A DNA stretch of 64,000 nt from JADKAV01 sp963769435 (GTDB lineage: Bacteria > Actinomycetota > Actinomycetes > S36-B12 > UBA10799), in the NCBI GenBank assembly GCA_963769435.1, contig CAVYLN010000002.1:558001-622000 (forward strand). The letters run 5' to 3'. Positions 49,871 through 58,156 of the stretch are shown here, in pieces; positions within the stretch are counted from its first letter, which is position 1; each line of letters opens with the position of its first letter. Position numbers and translations under genes: made by a program. The notes under the pieces are model-generated. The model saw only the letters and a program-made list of their open reading frames with translations. It did no database searches and was not told where the DNA came from.

Positions 49871-50994
49871 GCTGGCTGGAGCAGCACGCACAGCGGCGAC
49901 GCGACGCCGGCCTGCACCGCACCCTGCGGGAGAGGCGCCCGGACCGCATCGACATCGCCTCGAACGACTACCTCGGACTGTCCTCCGACGACGAGGTGAT
50001 TGAGGCCGGTGTGACCGCCCTGCGCACCTGGGGCGCCGGCGCCACCGGTTCCCGGCTGGTCAGCGGACACACGGCCCTGCATGCGGAGTTGGAGTCGGCC
50101 CTGGCGAATCTGGTGGATGCAGAGCGCACTCTGGTCTTCTCGTCGGGATACCTGGCCAATCTGGCGGCGATCACCGCACTCACCGATGACCAGACCCTGG
50201 TCCTCTCCGACGCCTACAACCACGCCTCGATCGTGGATGCGTGCCGGCTCTCACGGGCCACGGTCCACGTCTATCCGAATGCGGACGTCACCGCGCTGCG
50301 GGACGCGTTGCGGTCCCGGACCGGCGGCCGGGCGGTGATCGTCACCGACGCCGTGTTCAGCGTCGACGGGGGCGTCGCACCACTGGCGGACATCGCCACG
50401 GTCGCGGCCGAGTTCGACGCGCTGCTCGTGGTCGACGAGGCGCACAGCATCGGGGTCCTGGGCCATGCCGGGGCGGGCGCGTGTGCGGCGGCGGGAATCC
50501 CCGCGGACACCGTGGTGAGGACGTTCACCTTGTCCAAGTCGCTGGGATCCCAGGGCGGGGCGATCGCCGCGGATGCCGCCGTCGTGGAACATCTCATCAA
50601 CAGTGCCCGCTCCTTCATCTTCGACACCGGGCTCGCCCCGGCCGCAGTGGGTAGCGCCCTGGCCGCCACCCGCATCGTGTTGTCGAATCCCGACCTCCCG
50701 AGGCGAGCCTTGAAGGCCACACGTCGGCTCTCGGATGCCGCCCGCAACGCCGGCTGGCAGGTCCACCCGCACGACGCCGCCGTGGCCTCGATCCCGATCG
50801 GATCGGCAGCCGACGCGGTGACCGCGCAGCAGGTGGCCGCTGACGCGGGGGTCGACGTGGGCTGCTTCCGGCCACCGTCGGTCCCCGACGGGGTCGCCCG
50901 GCTGCGCATGACCGGTCACGCGGACCTCTCCCCCGACGAGATCGGGACCGTCGAGAAGGCCCTGCGGGTCGCGTACGAGAGGATCGGCGGATGA
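49867..50994 (+). CDS. bioF: 8-amino-7-oxononanoate synthase
   Basis: 375 residues from a GTG overlapping bioA. It is a fold-type I PLP enzyme: SNDYLGLSSD, GATGSRLVSGHTALHAELE, VDEAHSIGVLG and the Lys in TFTLSKSLGSQGG. It condenses pimeloyl-ACP or CoA with alanine. The stop overlaps bioD (ATGA). Confidence 0.96.
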   Translation: MSWLEQHAQRRRDAGLHRTLRERRPDRIDIASNDYLGLSSDDEVIEAGVTALRTWGAGATGSRLVSGHTALHAELESALANLVDAERTLVFSSGYLANLAAITALTDDQTLVLSDAYNHASIVDACRLSRATVHVYPNADVTALRDALRSRTGGRAVIVTDAVFSVDGGVAPLADIATVAAEFDALLVVDEAHSIGVLGHAGAGACAAAGIPADTVVRTFTLSKSLGSQGGAIAADAAVVEHLINSARSFIFDTGLAPAAVGSALAATRIVLSNPDLPRRALKATRRLSDAARNAGWQVHPHDAAVASIPIGSAADAVTAQQVAADAGVDVGCFRPPSVPDGVARLRMTGHADLSPDEIGTVEKALRVAYERIGG

Positions 50995-51702
50995 GCGTGC
51001 TGGCCGTCACCGGGACGGGGACCGAGGTCGGCAAGACGATCGTGACCGCCGCGATCGCGGCTCTTTGCCCGGATGTGGTGACCGTGCTGAAGCCCGCGCA
51101 GACCGGGCTGCCGCTCGACGCCCCCGGCGACGTGGACGTGGTCAAGGCGCTGGTCCCGCACGTGGAGACCCTGGAGTTGGTGCGCTACCCGGATCCGCTG
51201 GCCCCGGCCAGCGCCGCCCGCCGCAGCGGCATCCCGACCCTGACGGTCGAGGAGGTCGCCGAGGGCATCAAGGAGGCGGACGCCGACCTCGTGCTGCTCG
51301 AGGGCGCGGGCGGTCTGCTGGTGCGACTCAGCGACGACCCGGTCGGTCACGTTCGCCGACCTGCTCGTCGCACTGCAGGCACCCGCGGTCGTGGTGACGA
51401 CGCCCGGGCTCGGCACTCTGAACCACACGGCACTGACGTTGGAGGCGATGCGCCACCGGGGCATCGAGGTGGCCGGCGTGGTCATCGGCGCCTGGCCGCG
51501 CGAGCCGGAACTGGCGGCGGTGAGCAACCTCGACGACCTCGAGTTGCTGATCGGTGGTCCCCTGGCCGGCGCCCTGCCCGCCGGGATCGGAGAACTGCCG
51601 CCGGCCGCCTTCGAGGAGGTCGCCGCCCGCAGCCTGTCCCCACGCTTCGGCGGCACGTTCGAGGCGGATAGGTTTGTAGCACGATCGAAGGGACTGCAGT
51701 GA
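50991..51702 (+). CDS. bioD: dethiobiotin synthetase, one frameshift
   Basis: About 236 residues. The start has VTGTGTEVGKTIVTAAIA (P-loop) and LKPAQTGLP. After LLEGAGGLLVRLSDDPV the frame shifts by +1 near 51345, then continues FADLLVALQAPAVVVTTPGLGTLNHTALTLEAM (in parts: FADLLVALQAPAVVV, TTPGLGTLNHTALTLEAM). It closes the ureido ring with ATP and CO2. Overlaps with bioF and bioB show a coupled operon, so the shift is likely a sequence error. Confidence 0.9.
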
Positions 51703-52712
51703 CCATCAACGCAACCCCGAGCACCGACGTTCTGGACGTCGCCGAACGTGTGCTGGACACCGGCGAGGGCCTGTCGGAGGCCGACATCCTCAGAGTGCTG
51801 GAACTGCCCGACGAGCGCATCCCGGACCTGCTGGATCTGGCCCATCGCGTACGGATGCGCTGGTGCGGTCCGGAGGTCGAGGTCGAGGGAATCGTCTCGG
51901 TGAAGACCGGCGGCTGCCCCGAGGACTGCCACTTCTGCTCGCAGTCCGGCCTGTTCCCATCACCCGTGCGTGCCGCGTGGCTCGACATCCCGGGACTCGT
52001 GGACGCCGCGGTGCAGACCGCCGCGACCGGCGCCACCGAGTTCTGCATCGTCGCGGCGGTGCGCGGACCCGACGAGAAGCTCATGGCGCAGATGCGCGAG
52101 GCGGTCGCCGCTATCCGCGACGCGGTGGACATCAACGTCGCCGCGAGCCTCGGCATCCTCACCCGGGAGCAGGTCGCGGACCTGCAGGCGATGGGCATCC
52201 ACCGGTACAACCACAATCTGGAGACCGCCCGCTCCTACTTCCCGCAGGTCGTCACCACCCACAGTTGGCAGGAGCGCTGGGACACCCTGCGGATGATCGC
52301 CGATTCCGGCATGGAGGTCTGCTGCGGCGGCATCGTCGGGATGGGCGAGACCCTGCAGCAGCGCGCGGAGTTCGCGGCCCAACTGGCCGAACTGCAGCCC
52401 CACGAGGTGCCGCTGAACTTCCTCAACCCGCGACCCGGAACACCCTTCGCGGACATGGAGGTCATGTCGTCCGCCGACGCGTTGCGCACCATCGGCGCCT
52501 TCCGTCTGGCCCTCCCCCGGACCATCCTGCGCTACGCGGGCGGCAGGGAACTCACACTCGGCGACCCGGGGACCCGCGACGGACTGCTGGGCGGGATCAA
52601 CGCCGTGATCGTGGGCAACTACCTCACGACCCTGGGACGGGCCGCCGACTCCGACCTCGACCTGCTCTCCGAACTCAACATGCCCATCAAAGCCCTGTCC
52701 GACTCCCTGTAA
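51699..52712 (+). CDS. bioB: biotin synthase
   Basis: 337 residues from a GTG overlapping bioD. The radical-SAM cysteines are in GGCPEDCHFCSQSG, followed by the conserved GATEFCIVAAVRGP and YNHNLETARSYFPQV. It inserts sulfur into dethiobiotin. In mycobacteria BioB needs the small protein BsaP; a BsaP-like gene lies 2.2 kb downstream (54922). A 29-codon ORF starts 11 nt after the stop. Confidence 0.96.
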   Translation: MTINATPSTDVLDVAERVLDTGEGLSEADILRVLELPDERIPDLLDLAHRVRMRWCGPEVEVEGIVSVKTGGCPEDCHFCSQSGLFPSPVRAAWLDIPGLVDAAVQTAATGATEFCIVAAVRGPDEKLMAQMREAVAAIRDAVDINVAASLGILTREQVADLQAMGIHRYNHNLETARSYFPQVVTTHSWQERWDTLRMIADSGMEVCCGGIVGMGETLQQRAEFAAQLAELQPHEVPLNFLNPRPGTPFADMEVMSSADALRTIGAFRLALPRTILRYAGGRELTLGDPGTRDGLLGGINAVIVGNYLTTLGRAADSDLDLLSELNMPIKALSDSL

Positions 52713-52723
52713 GGATCACTCCC

Positions 52724-52813
52724 ATGATGAACGTCAAAGGCCCCTGGGTGGCCGCCGTAGCAGTGATGTTGATCGTCGGCCTCGTCTGGGGCATCATCAT
52801 CGGACTCTTCTGA
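52724..52813 (+). CDS. 29-residue single-span membrane protein in the biotin operon
   Basis: ATG at 52724 (a second ATG follows), with AAGGATC upstream, ending at TGA 52811-52813. It has a short MMNVKGP N-terminus and one hydrophobic helix ending in IIIGLF. The stop shares one base with the ATG of the next gene (TGATG), so the two are translationally coupled. No homolog is recognised. Its fit between two coupled genes makes translation likely. It could anchor or recruit the TPP enzyme or BioB to the membrane, which is inference. Confidence 0.65.
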   Translation: MMNVKGPWVAAVAVMLIVGLVWGIIIGLF

Positions 52814-54498
52814 TGACCAGCGGCCACGGCGGTTGGCATGCCATCGCGGCGGCGAGGGCGTACGGCGTCGAGACACTGTTCACGCTGTCGGGTGCGCACA
52901 TCTTTCCCCTGTTCGATGCCGCGGTGGGAGGCAAGGACTCGGTCGACGCCGCCGGTGACCCGCGCACGGCCGAACGCACCGGCCCGATCCGCCTGGTCGA
53001 CGTCCGGCACGAGGCGACCGCCGTCTTCGCTGCGGAGGCGACCGCGAAGCTGACCCGGACCCCCGGGTTCGCGGCGGTCACCGCCGGACCCGGAGTGACC
53101 AATGCGATCAGCGGCCTGACCAGCGCGTGGTTCAACGCGGTCCCGGTCGTGGTGATGGGCGGCCGCTCCCCCGATTTCCGGTGGGGATCGGGCGCCTTGC
53201 AGGAGATGGACCACCTGCCGATCGTCTCCTCGGTGACGAAATACGCGGCCACCGCACACGACCCCACGATGATCGGCGCGATGACAGCGTCGGCGTTCGA
53301 GGCGGCGACCTCCGCCCATCGCGGACCCGCGTTCCTGGACGTCCCCATGGACATCTTCTACGCGCCGGTGGACGCCGACGACCCGGTGCGCCACGTCGCA
53401 CCGGACCGTTCACCCGACCCGGACGCGGTCACCCGGATCGCCGGGATGCTGGCCGGCGCACAACGTCCGGTGCTGATACTCGGCTCGGACGTCTGGAACG
53501 ACCGCGCCGAGGTCGCGGCGGTGCGCCTTGCCGAGACGCTGCAGCTGCCGGTGATCCCCAACGGCATGGGGCGCGGGATCGTGCCCAGCGGCCACCCGCT
53601 GCTGGTGACCCGGGCCCGGTCGCAGGCGCTGAAGAACGCCGATCTGGTGATGGTCGTCGGAACGCCCTTGGACTTCCGGCTCGGCTACGGGAAGTTCGGT
53701 CCCGCCGACGCCCCTGCCGAGGTCGTACATGTCGTCGACCATCCGGGCCAGGTCTCCCACCACGCCTCACCCGCGGCATCGGCGGCCGGAGATCTCACCA
53801 CGACTCTCGACGCGATCACCACCGCGTGGCAGGGACACCCCCAGCACGTGTCGCGTCACGAGTGGCTCGAGGGACTGCAGGAGGCGGCCAGGGCCGCGGT
53901 GGCAAAGGACGCGGACGTGCTCAACAGCACGCTGGCGCCGATCCACCCCGCACGCATCTACGGGGAGCTGAACCGGCGCCTGGCCGACGACAGCGTGGTG
54001 ATCGGTGACGGCGGCGACTTCGTGAGCTTCGCCGGCAAGTTCATCGAGCCCAAGCAGCCCGGGCACTGGCTGGACCCCGGACCGTACGGATGCCTCGGCA
54101 CCGGCCTGGGATACGCCATGGCCTCCGCGGTCGCCAAGCCCTCGTCGCAGACCGTCCTGCTCATGGGAGACGGTGCAGCCGGCTTCAGCCTGATGGACGT
54201 GGACACACTGGTGCGCCACAACCTGCCGGTCGTGATGGTGGTCGGCAACAACAGCGCCTGGGGCCTGGAGAAACACCCGATGCGCCTGCTCCACCAGTAC
54301 GACGTCGCGGCCGATCTGCAGCCCGGCCTGCGCTACGACGACGTGGTGCGCGCCCTGGGCGGGGCCGGGGAGACGGTCAGCAACCCGGAGGAGATCGGGG
54401 CGGCCCTCGACCGCGCGTTCGCGGCCGGCGTGCCCTACCTGGTCAATGTCCTCACGGACCCGGAGATCGCGTACCCTCGCGCAACGACCGGTCTGTAG
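52813..54498 (+). CDS. thiamine-diphosphate enzyme, acetolactate synthase-like (IlvG type)
   Basis: 561 residues. The N-terminal PYR domain has FTLSGAHIFPLFDA, VRHEATAVFAAEATAKLTRTPG and TAGPGVTNAISGLTSAWFNAVPVVVMGG (in parts). The C-terminal PP domain has LMGDGAAGFSLMDVDTLVRHNLPVVMVVGNNSAWG, with GDG and NN as the diphosphate-binding motif. It resembles the mycobacterial IlvG-type acetolactate synthase homologs rather than the main IlvB. Substrates are unknown. It is coupled to the biotin operon by the 29-residue ORF. Confidence 0.85.
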   Translation: MTSGHGGWHAIAAARAYGVETLFTLSGAHIFPLFDAAVGGKDSVDAAGDPRTAERTGPIRLVDVRHEATAVFAAEATAKLTRTPGFAAVTAGPGVTNAISGLTSAWFNAVPVVVMGGRSPDFRWGSGALQEMDHLPIVSSVTKYAATAHDPTMIGAMTASAFEAATSAHRGPAFLDVPMDIFYAPVDADDPVRHVAPDRSPDPDAVTRIAGMLAGAQRPVLILGSDVWNDRAEVAAVRLAETLQLPVIPNGMGRGIVPSGHPLLVTRARSQALKNADLVMVVGTPLDFRLGYGKFGPADAPAEVVHVVDHPGQVSHHASPAASAAGDLTTTLDAITTAWQGHPQHVSRHEWLEGLQEAARAAVAKDADVLNSTLAPIHPARIYGELNRRLADDSVVIGDGGDFVSFAGKFIEPKQPGHWLDPGPYGCLGTGLGYAMASAVAKPSSQTVLLMGDGAAGFSLMDVDTLVRHNLPVVMVVGNNSAWGLEKHPMRLLHQYDVAADLQPGLRYDDVVRALGGAGETVSNPEEIGAALDRAFAAGVPYLVNVLTDPEIAYPRATTGL

Positions 54499-54886
54499 CC
54501 CGGCGATCCAGCTTCGCGAGGAATCGCTCGCGGCCCACGACCGCGCGGGTGATGACACCCCGGCCGATCAGTACCTGCTGGCCGTGGTGCTGCTGGGTCG
54601 CCTCGACCTTGAACGTGACGATGCGGCCGTCCACCTCCGCCACCGTCGCAGTGCAGGTGACCTCGGCGCCCACCGCGCTGGGCCGGATGTGGTCGACCGC
54701 GATCCGGGTGCCGACCGTCGTCTGTTCCTCGGTGGACCCGCAGATCTCGATGGTCGCGGCCTCGAGCCACGCAAGCAGGATCGGGGTCCCCAGCACTGCG
54801 AGGTCACCACTTCCCACCGCGAGTGCGGTGTCATCCTCGGACACCCTTCGAACCACGGTGGCAGCCTGTCCGAACTCGATCTCCAT
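54452..54886 (-). CDS. fluoroacetyl-CoA thioesterase-like hotdog protein
   Basis: 144 residues from an ATG 7 nt after TAACCT, a leaderless pattern; longer in-frame starts exist. The segments LAVGSGDLAVLGTPILLAWLE, TTVGTRIAVDHIRPSAVGAEV and QVLIGRGVITRAVV fit the FlK-like thioesterase group of single hotdog domains. The last ~16 codons overlap the convergent TPP enzyme gene by 47 bp. It hydrolyses an acyl-CoA thioester of unknown type. Its start region is divergent from bsaP, and the two -10 elements are 10 nt apart. Confidence 0.8.
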   Translation of the reverse strand: MEIEFGQAATVVRRVSEDDTALAVGSGDLAVLGTPILLAWLEAATIEICGSTEEQTTVGTRIAVDHIRPSAVGAEVTCTATVAEVDGRIVTFKVEATQQHHGQQVLIGRGVITRAVVGRERFLAKLDRRATDRSLREGTRSPGP

Positions 54887-54921
54887 GCAGGCCAGGTTAC
54901 GGCGCCGACTAGCCTGAAGTC

Positions 54922-55080
54922 GTGTCGTACTGCCAGGTCTGCGGAACACCCGACCATACGTGCGACGAACCTCTCGAGCCGCCGCGGTTCTGCACCGAGT
55001 GCGGCCGCCGGATGGTGGTTCAGATCACCCCGGCCGGCTGGCGCGCCACCTGCTCCCGACATGGGGAAATCGTCGGTTAG
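54922..55080 (+). CDS. bsaP: biotin synthase auxiliary protein
   Basis: 52 residues from a GTG 6 nt after TAGCCT, a leaderless pattern. Cysteines are at 4, 7, 14, 24, 27 and 44 with His47, as CQVCG, FCTECGRRM and CSRHG; the ITPAGWRATCSRHG tail is typical. Mycobacterial biotin synthases require this small protein for activity. It lies outside the bio operon but close to it. Its last ~49 bases are repeated downstream as part of a 187-bp tandem repeat. Confidence 0.85.
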   Translation: MSYCQVCGTPDHTCDEPLEPPRFCTECGRRMVVQITPAGWRATCSRHGEIVG

Positions 55081-55387
55081 CGACCTCCGCTGACGCAGAA
55101 TGCAAAACGATCCACCCGATTAGAGCGGCCCCCCGCACGGGCACGGCCGATTCCCGTCGACCATTTTGCATTCTGACGCACAGGTGACGGGACACCTCCG
55201 CTCGGGATCGCCGAGCCCGGCCGGCTGGCGCGCCACCTGCTCCCGACATGGGGAAACCGTCGGTTAGCGACCTCCGCTGACGCAGAATGCAAAACGAACC
55301 GCCCGATGACAGTGGCCCCCCGCACGGCCACGGCCGATTCCCGTCGACCGTTTTGCATTCTGACGCACAGGTGACGGGACACCTCCG
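55032..55387. repeat. tandem direct repeat, 187-bp period, with internal inverted repeats
   Basis: 55032-55200 recurs at 55219-55387 with about ten base differences. Each copy starts inside the bsaP 3' end (the second is a remnant including the stop). Each contains the inverted pair CAGAATGCAAAA and TTTTGCATTCTG (55096-55107/55164-55175 and 55283-55294/55351-55362), followed by GACGCACAGGTGACGGGAC. The duplication joins a REP-like palindrome to part of a gene. It ends just beyond the stop of pilT. Confidence 0.85.
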
Positions 55388-55394
55388 CACTTGG

Positions 55395-56486
55395 CTAGCT
55401 GGCGACCAGGCCCAGCCTGCGCAGTTCGACCTCGAGGTCGTGCGGGCTGCTGGAAGCGGCCATCGCCTCGTCGAGCGTGATCACTCGGTCGCGGTACAGC
55501 GCCACGAGGTGCTGGTCGAACGTCTGCATCCCGTAGAAATGACCCTCGGCGATCAGGGAGGTGATGGTCCCGGTCTTGGCCTTGTCGACGATCGCGTCGG
55601 CGACGCGGCCGGTGTTGACGCAGATCTCCATGGCCACACACCTGCCCCGCCCGTCGGCACGGGCCACCAGTCGCTGGCACAGGATGCCCCGCAGCGCCCC
55701 GGCCAGCGTCAGCCGGATCTGGTGCTGCTCGTGCGGCGGGAAGAAGTCGATGATCCGGTTCACGCTCTCCTGCGCGTCCACGGTGTGCAGTGTCGACAAC
55801 ACCAGGTGCCCCGTCTCAGCCGCACTCAGCGCCGCGTGGACGGTCTCGGTGTCACGCATCTCGCCGATCAGGATGACATCCGGGTCCTGCCGCATGGCAG
55901 CCCGCATCGCGACCTTGAAGTCCTCGGTGTCGATCCGCACCTCGCGCTGGTTGATCAGCGCCCGGTTGTCGTGATGCATGATCTCGATCGGGTCCTCGAT
56001 CGTGACCACGTGCACATCCCGGTGCTTGTTGATCTCGTCGATCATCCCCGCCAGCGTGGTCGTCTTCCCGGATCCGGTCGGTCCGGTGACCAGGATCAGG
56101 CCACGCGGTTGCAGCGCCAACGCGGCGACCGGTTCCGGAAGTCCCAGATCCTGCAGCGGAATGGCCCCAACCGACACGCGCCGCAGAACCAGCCCCACAT
56201 TGCCCCGTTGTCGGAAGGCGTTGACCCGGAACCGGCCAACCCCCTCGATCATGAGCGCGAAGTCGGCCTCCCCGGTCTGATCGAATTGATCGACGAGGTC
56301 CTCGCGGAGGATCTCGTCGAGCATGCGCTCGGTGTCCGCGGCGCTCAGGGGTGCGGTTCGCAGGGGCCGCAGGGTGCCGTCGATGCGGATCCTGGGGACC
56401 ACGTCGGCCTTGAGGTGCAGGTCGGATCCGCCGACCTCCACCAGTGCGCGCAGGTACGGTTCGATCGCAAAGTGGGTTTGCTCCAC
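55395..56486 (-). CDS. pilT: PilT-type twitching motility ATPase
   Basis: 363 residues from GTG. Order: N-terminal PAS-like domain (LVEVGGSDLHLKADVVPRIRIDG), Walker A GPTGSGKTTT, Asp box EDPIEI, Walker B DVILIGEMRD and the His box STLHTVDA. All are diagnostic of PilT retraction ATPases. PilB, PilM-Q and pilin genes are not in this window. Actinobacterial homologs often stand apart from a full pilus cluster, so its motor role is uncertain. Confidence 0.93.
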   Translation of the reverse strand: MEQTHFAIEPYLRALVEVGGSDLHLKADVVPRIRIDGTLRPLRTAPLSAADTERMLDEILREDLVDQFDQTGEADFALMIEGVGRFRVNAFRQRGNVGLVLRRVSVGAIPLQDLGLPEPVAALALQPRGLILVTGPTGSGKTTTLAGMIDEINKHRDVHVVTIEDPIEIMHHDNRALINQREVRIDTEDFKVAMRAAMRQDPDVILIGEMRDTETVHAALSAAETGHLVLSTLHTVDAQESVNRIIDFFPPHEQHQIRLTLAGALRGILCQRLVARADGRGRCVAMEICVNTGRVADAIVDKAKTGTITSLIAEGHFYGMQTFDQHLVALYRDRVITLDEAMAASSSPHDLEVELRRLGLVAS

Positions 56487-56563
56487 GATTGGTTCTTCGT
56501 CACGACACCGCCGAGAGTTGAGCCTGGCCGGTCTCGAACCTCGATCGCGCTAGGGTGACCTGC

Positions 56564-57053
56564 GTGAGCGACCCGCGTGACAGCCACCTGCGGCTGGCAT
56601 CCACCCGGCCCATGGCGCTGCTACGCGGCGGGGCCGTGGACTCCGAGGATCCTGCGGACGAACCGCTTGCCCTCCGGGACCCCGAGGCCGGCGCTGACCT
56701 CGATCTCCGTGCGCCGCGCGGGACAGACGCTGATCGCCACCACGTCGTTGGCGCTGTCCGGGCGGGTGCTGTCGGGGACGGCGAGTCGCACCGACGGGGA
56801 CCGGGAGCGGGCGATCGCCCTGGCCACGCTCGATGCGCTGCGTCCCCTCCTGCCCGATGCGGTGGAGGTCGAGAGCGCTCAGGTGGTCGCCATTCCGGGA
56901 CGCAGGGTCGCGCTGACCGTGGTGGAGTTCCCCGACGAGTCCGACCAGTACCAGGTACTCGTAGGATCGGCACTGGTACGCGGCGACATGGAGGACGCGC
57001 TGGCACGCTCGGTGCTCAGCGCCCTCAACCGCCGCCTCGACAGTAAGGAGTGA
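56564..57053 (+). CDS. hypothetical protein, one frameshift
   Basis: About 162 residues. The first frame reads DPRDSHLRLASTRPMALLRGG, the second ISVRRAGQTLIATTSLALSGR ... VVEFPDESDQYQVLVGSALVRGD. A +1 shift near 56702 joins them. The GTG lies 7 nt after TAGGGT, a leaderless pattern. It is an alpha/beta protein of unrecognised family, located just upstream of bL37 and convergent with rsrA-sigR. Similar genes sit beside sigR/rsrA in other actinobacteria, to my memory. Confidence 0.7.
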
Positions 57054-57055
57054 CG

Positions 57056-57130
57056 ATGAGCAAGCGCGCACGCAAGCGCCGTGACCGTAAGCGCACCAGC
57101 GCCAACCACGGCCGCCGGCCCAACGCCTAG
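57056..57130 (+). CDS. 50S ribosomal protein bL37
   Basis: 24 residues, very basic: MSKRARKRRDRKRTSANHGR then RPNA. The pattern KR-RKKRDRK...ANHG-RPN matches the actinobacterial 24-residue ribosomal protein bL37, first seen in mycobacterial 50S structures. AAGGAG lies 6 nt upstream, at the end of the preceding gene. Such short genes are often missed. Confidence 0.88.
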   Translation: MSKRARKRRDRKRTSANHGRRPNA

Positions 57131-57147
57131 TTCCAGATCGCGCCGGT

Positions 57148-57410
57148 TCAGCGACCGTGGTGCGGAAGGTCGCGATCAGGGCGACGACCCGTGCCCGCAG
57201 TTGTTCGGGCGCGGACTCGCAGGCGCACTGCGCCACACGCCGCTGGATGACCTCTTCCTCGCGGTAGAGGGTCTGACAGTGGCCGCAGACGACCAGATGT
57301 TCCTCGATGCGCCGGTGGACGTCGGGGGTCAATTCGTGGTGCTGGTACTCGTAGAGGTGCCGGTCGGCATCCTCACAACCCTGGGGGTCGGCGCAACCTC
57401 CCGCGTTCAC
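57148..57410 (-). CDS. rsrA: zinc-binding anti-sigma factor RsrA, 3' end unclear
   Basis: About 88 residues from a GTG that overlaps the sigR stop. The ZAS signature HLVVCGHC (His-x3-Cys-x2-Cys) follows GCEDADRHLYEYQHHEL with its extra Cys. RsrA holds SigR until disulfide stress oxidises the zinc cysteines. No in-frame stop occurs where expected: the frame continues to 56550, antisense to bL37. A one-base deletion near 57150-57165 would give a TGA at 57148. The end is therefore provisional. Confidence 0.82.
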
Positions 57411-58057
57411 GATCCCTCCCCTGACTCCTTGACGAGGCCGCGTTCGGCCGCGTAGTCCTCCAGAAGTTCCCGCAGCTGTTTGCGGCCCCGGTGCAGGCGC
57501 GACATCACCGTGCCCACCGGGGTGCCCATGATCTCGGCGATCTCCTTGTAGGCGAAACCCTCCACGTCGGCGTAGTAGACCGCCAGCCGGTAGTCCTCGC
57601 TGATGGAAGAGAGTGCGCGCGTGACATCCGAGTCCGGGAGCCGGTCGAGCGCCTCGACCTCGGCCGAGCGCAGACCGCTGGAGGTGTGGGAGGCGGCTTT
57701 GTGCATCTGCCAGTCCTCGACATCGTCGGCCGATGACTGCTGGGGCTGCCGCTGCTTCTTGCGATAAGTGTTGATGTACGCGTTCGTCATGATCCGGAAC
57801 AGCCAGGCCCGCAGGTTGGTCCCGGGCGTGTACGACTTGAAGCCCTTGAAGGCGCGCTCGACGGTCTCCTGAACCAGATCACTGGCGTCGTCGGGGTTGC
57901 GGGCCATGCGCAGAGCACCGGCGTACAACGTGTCGAGCAGCGGAATCACCTCCGCCTCGAAACGCTGAGCCAGGTCGGCCTCGGAATCCGCCATGATTCG
58001 AGAGCCTAGTGCTCCGACGCCGTCGACGATGGTCGTCGGGTCGTCAAGAAGGAGCAT
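57407..58057 (-). CDS. sigR: ECF sigma factor SigR (SigH in mycobacteria)
   Basis: 216 residues from the ATG at 58057, with GGAGG 5 nt upstream. A second in-frame ATG at 57994 gives the usual 195-residue SigR. Region 2 has YAGALRMARNPDDASDLVQET and region 4 has EDYRLAVYYADVEGFAYKEIAEIMGTPVGTVMSRLHRGR (in parts). The longer start follows an exact SigR-type promoter and resembles the unstable SigR' of Streptomyces, made from an upstream start. rsrA overlaps its stop. It controls thioredoxin and disulfide-stress genes. Confidence 0.94.
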   Translation of the reverse strand: MLLLDDPTTIVDGVGALGSRIMADSEADLAQRFEAEVIPLLDTLYAGALRMARNPDDASDLVQETVERAFKGFKSYTPGTNLRAWLFRIMTNAYINTYRKKQRQPQQSSADDVEDWQMHKAASHTSSGLRSAEVEALDRLPDSDVTRALSSISEDYRLAVYYADVEGFAYKEIAEIMGTPVGTVMSRLHRGRKQLRELLEDYAAERGLVKESGEGS

Positions 58058-58087
58058 GCCCACCTCCGGTTGTCGGTCTGTGGGGTG

Positions 58088-58113
58088 AACAAGACCAACC
58101 CGCAGGTCATTCC
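58088..58113 (-). promoter_or_regulatory. SigR-type promoter of sigR
   Basis: On the minus strand GGAAT (58113-58109), an 18-nt spacer and GTT (58090-58088) exactly match the SigR/SigH consensus GGAAT-N18-GTT. It lies 31 nt before the long sigR start, so sigR is autoregulated and the long form is made from this promoter. Confidence 0.8.
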
Positions 58114-58156
58114 CACCGCCGCCGAAAGCTGGGTCACCAGCGCCGGTGGGACCGCC

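Noticed and set aside
56550..57410. 286-codon minus-strand gene covering bL37 and the upstream hypothetical gene
   Set aside because: Only the first ~88 codons resemble RsrA. The rest is antisense to two better-supported genes and has no recognisable features.
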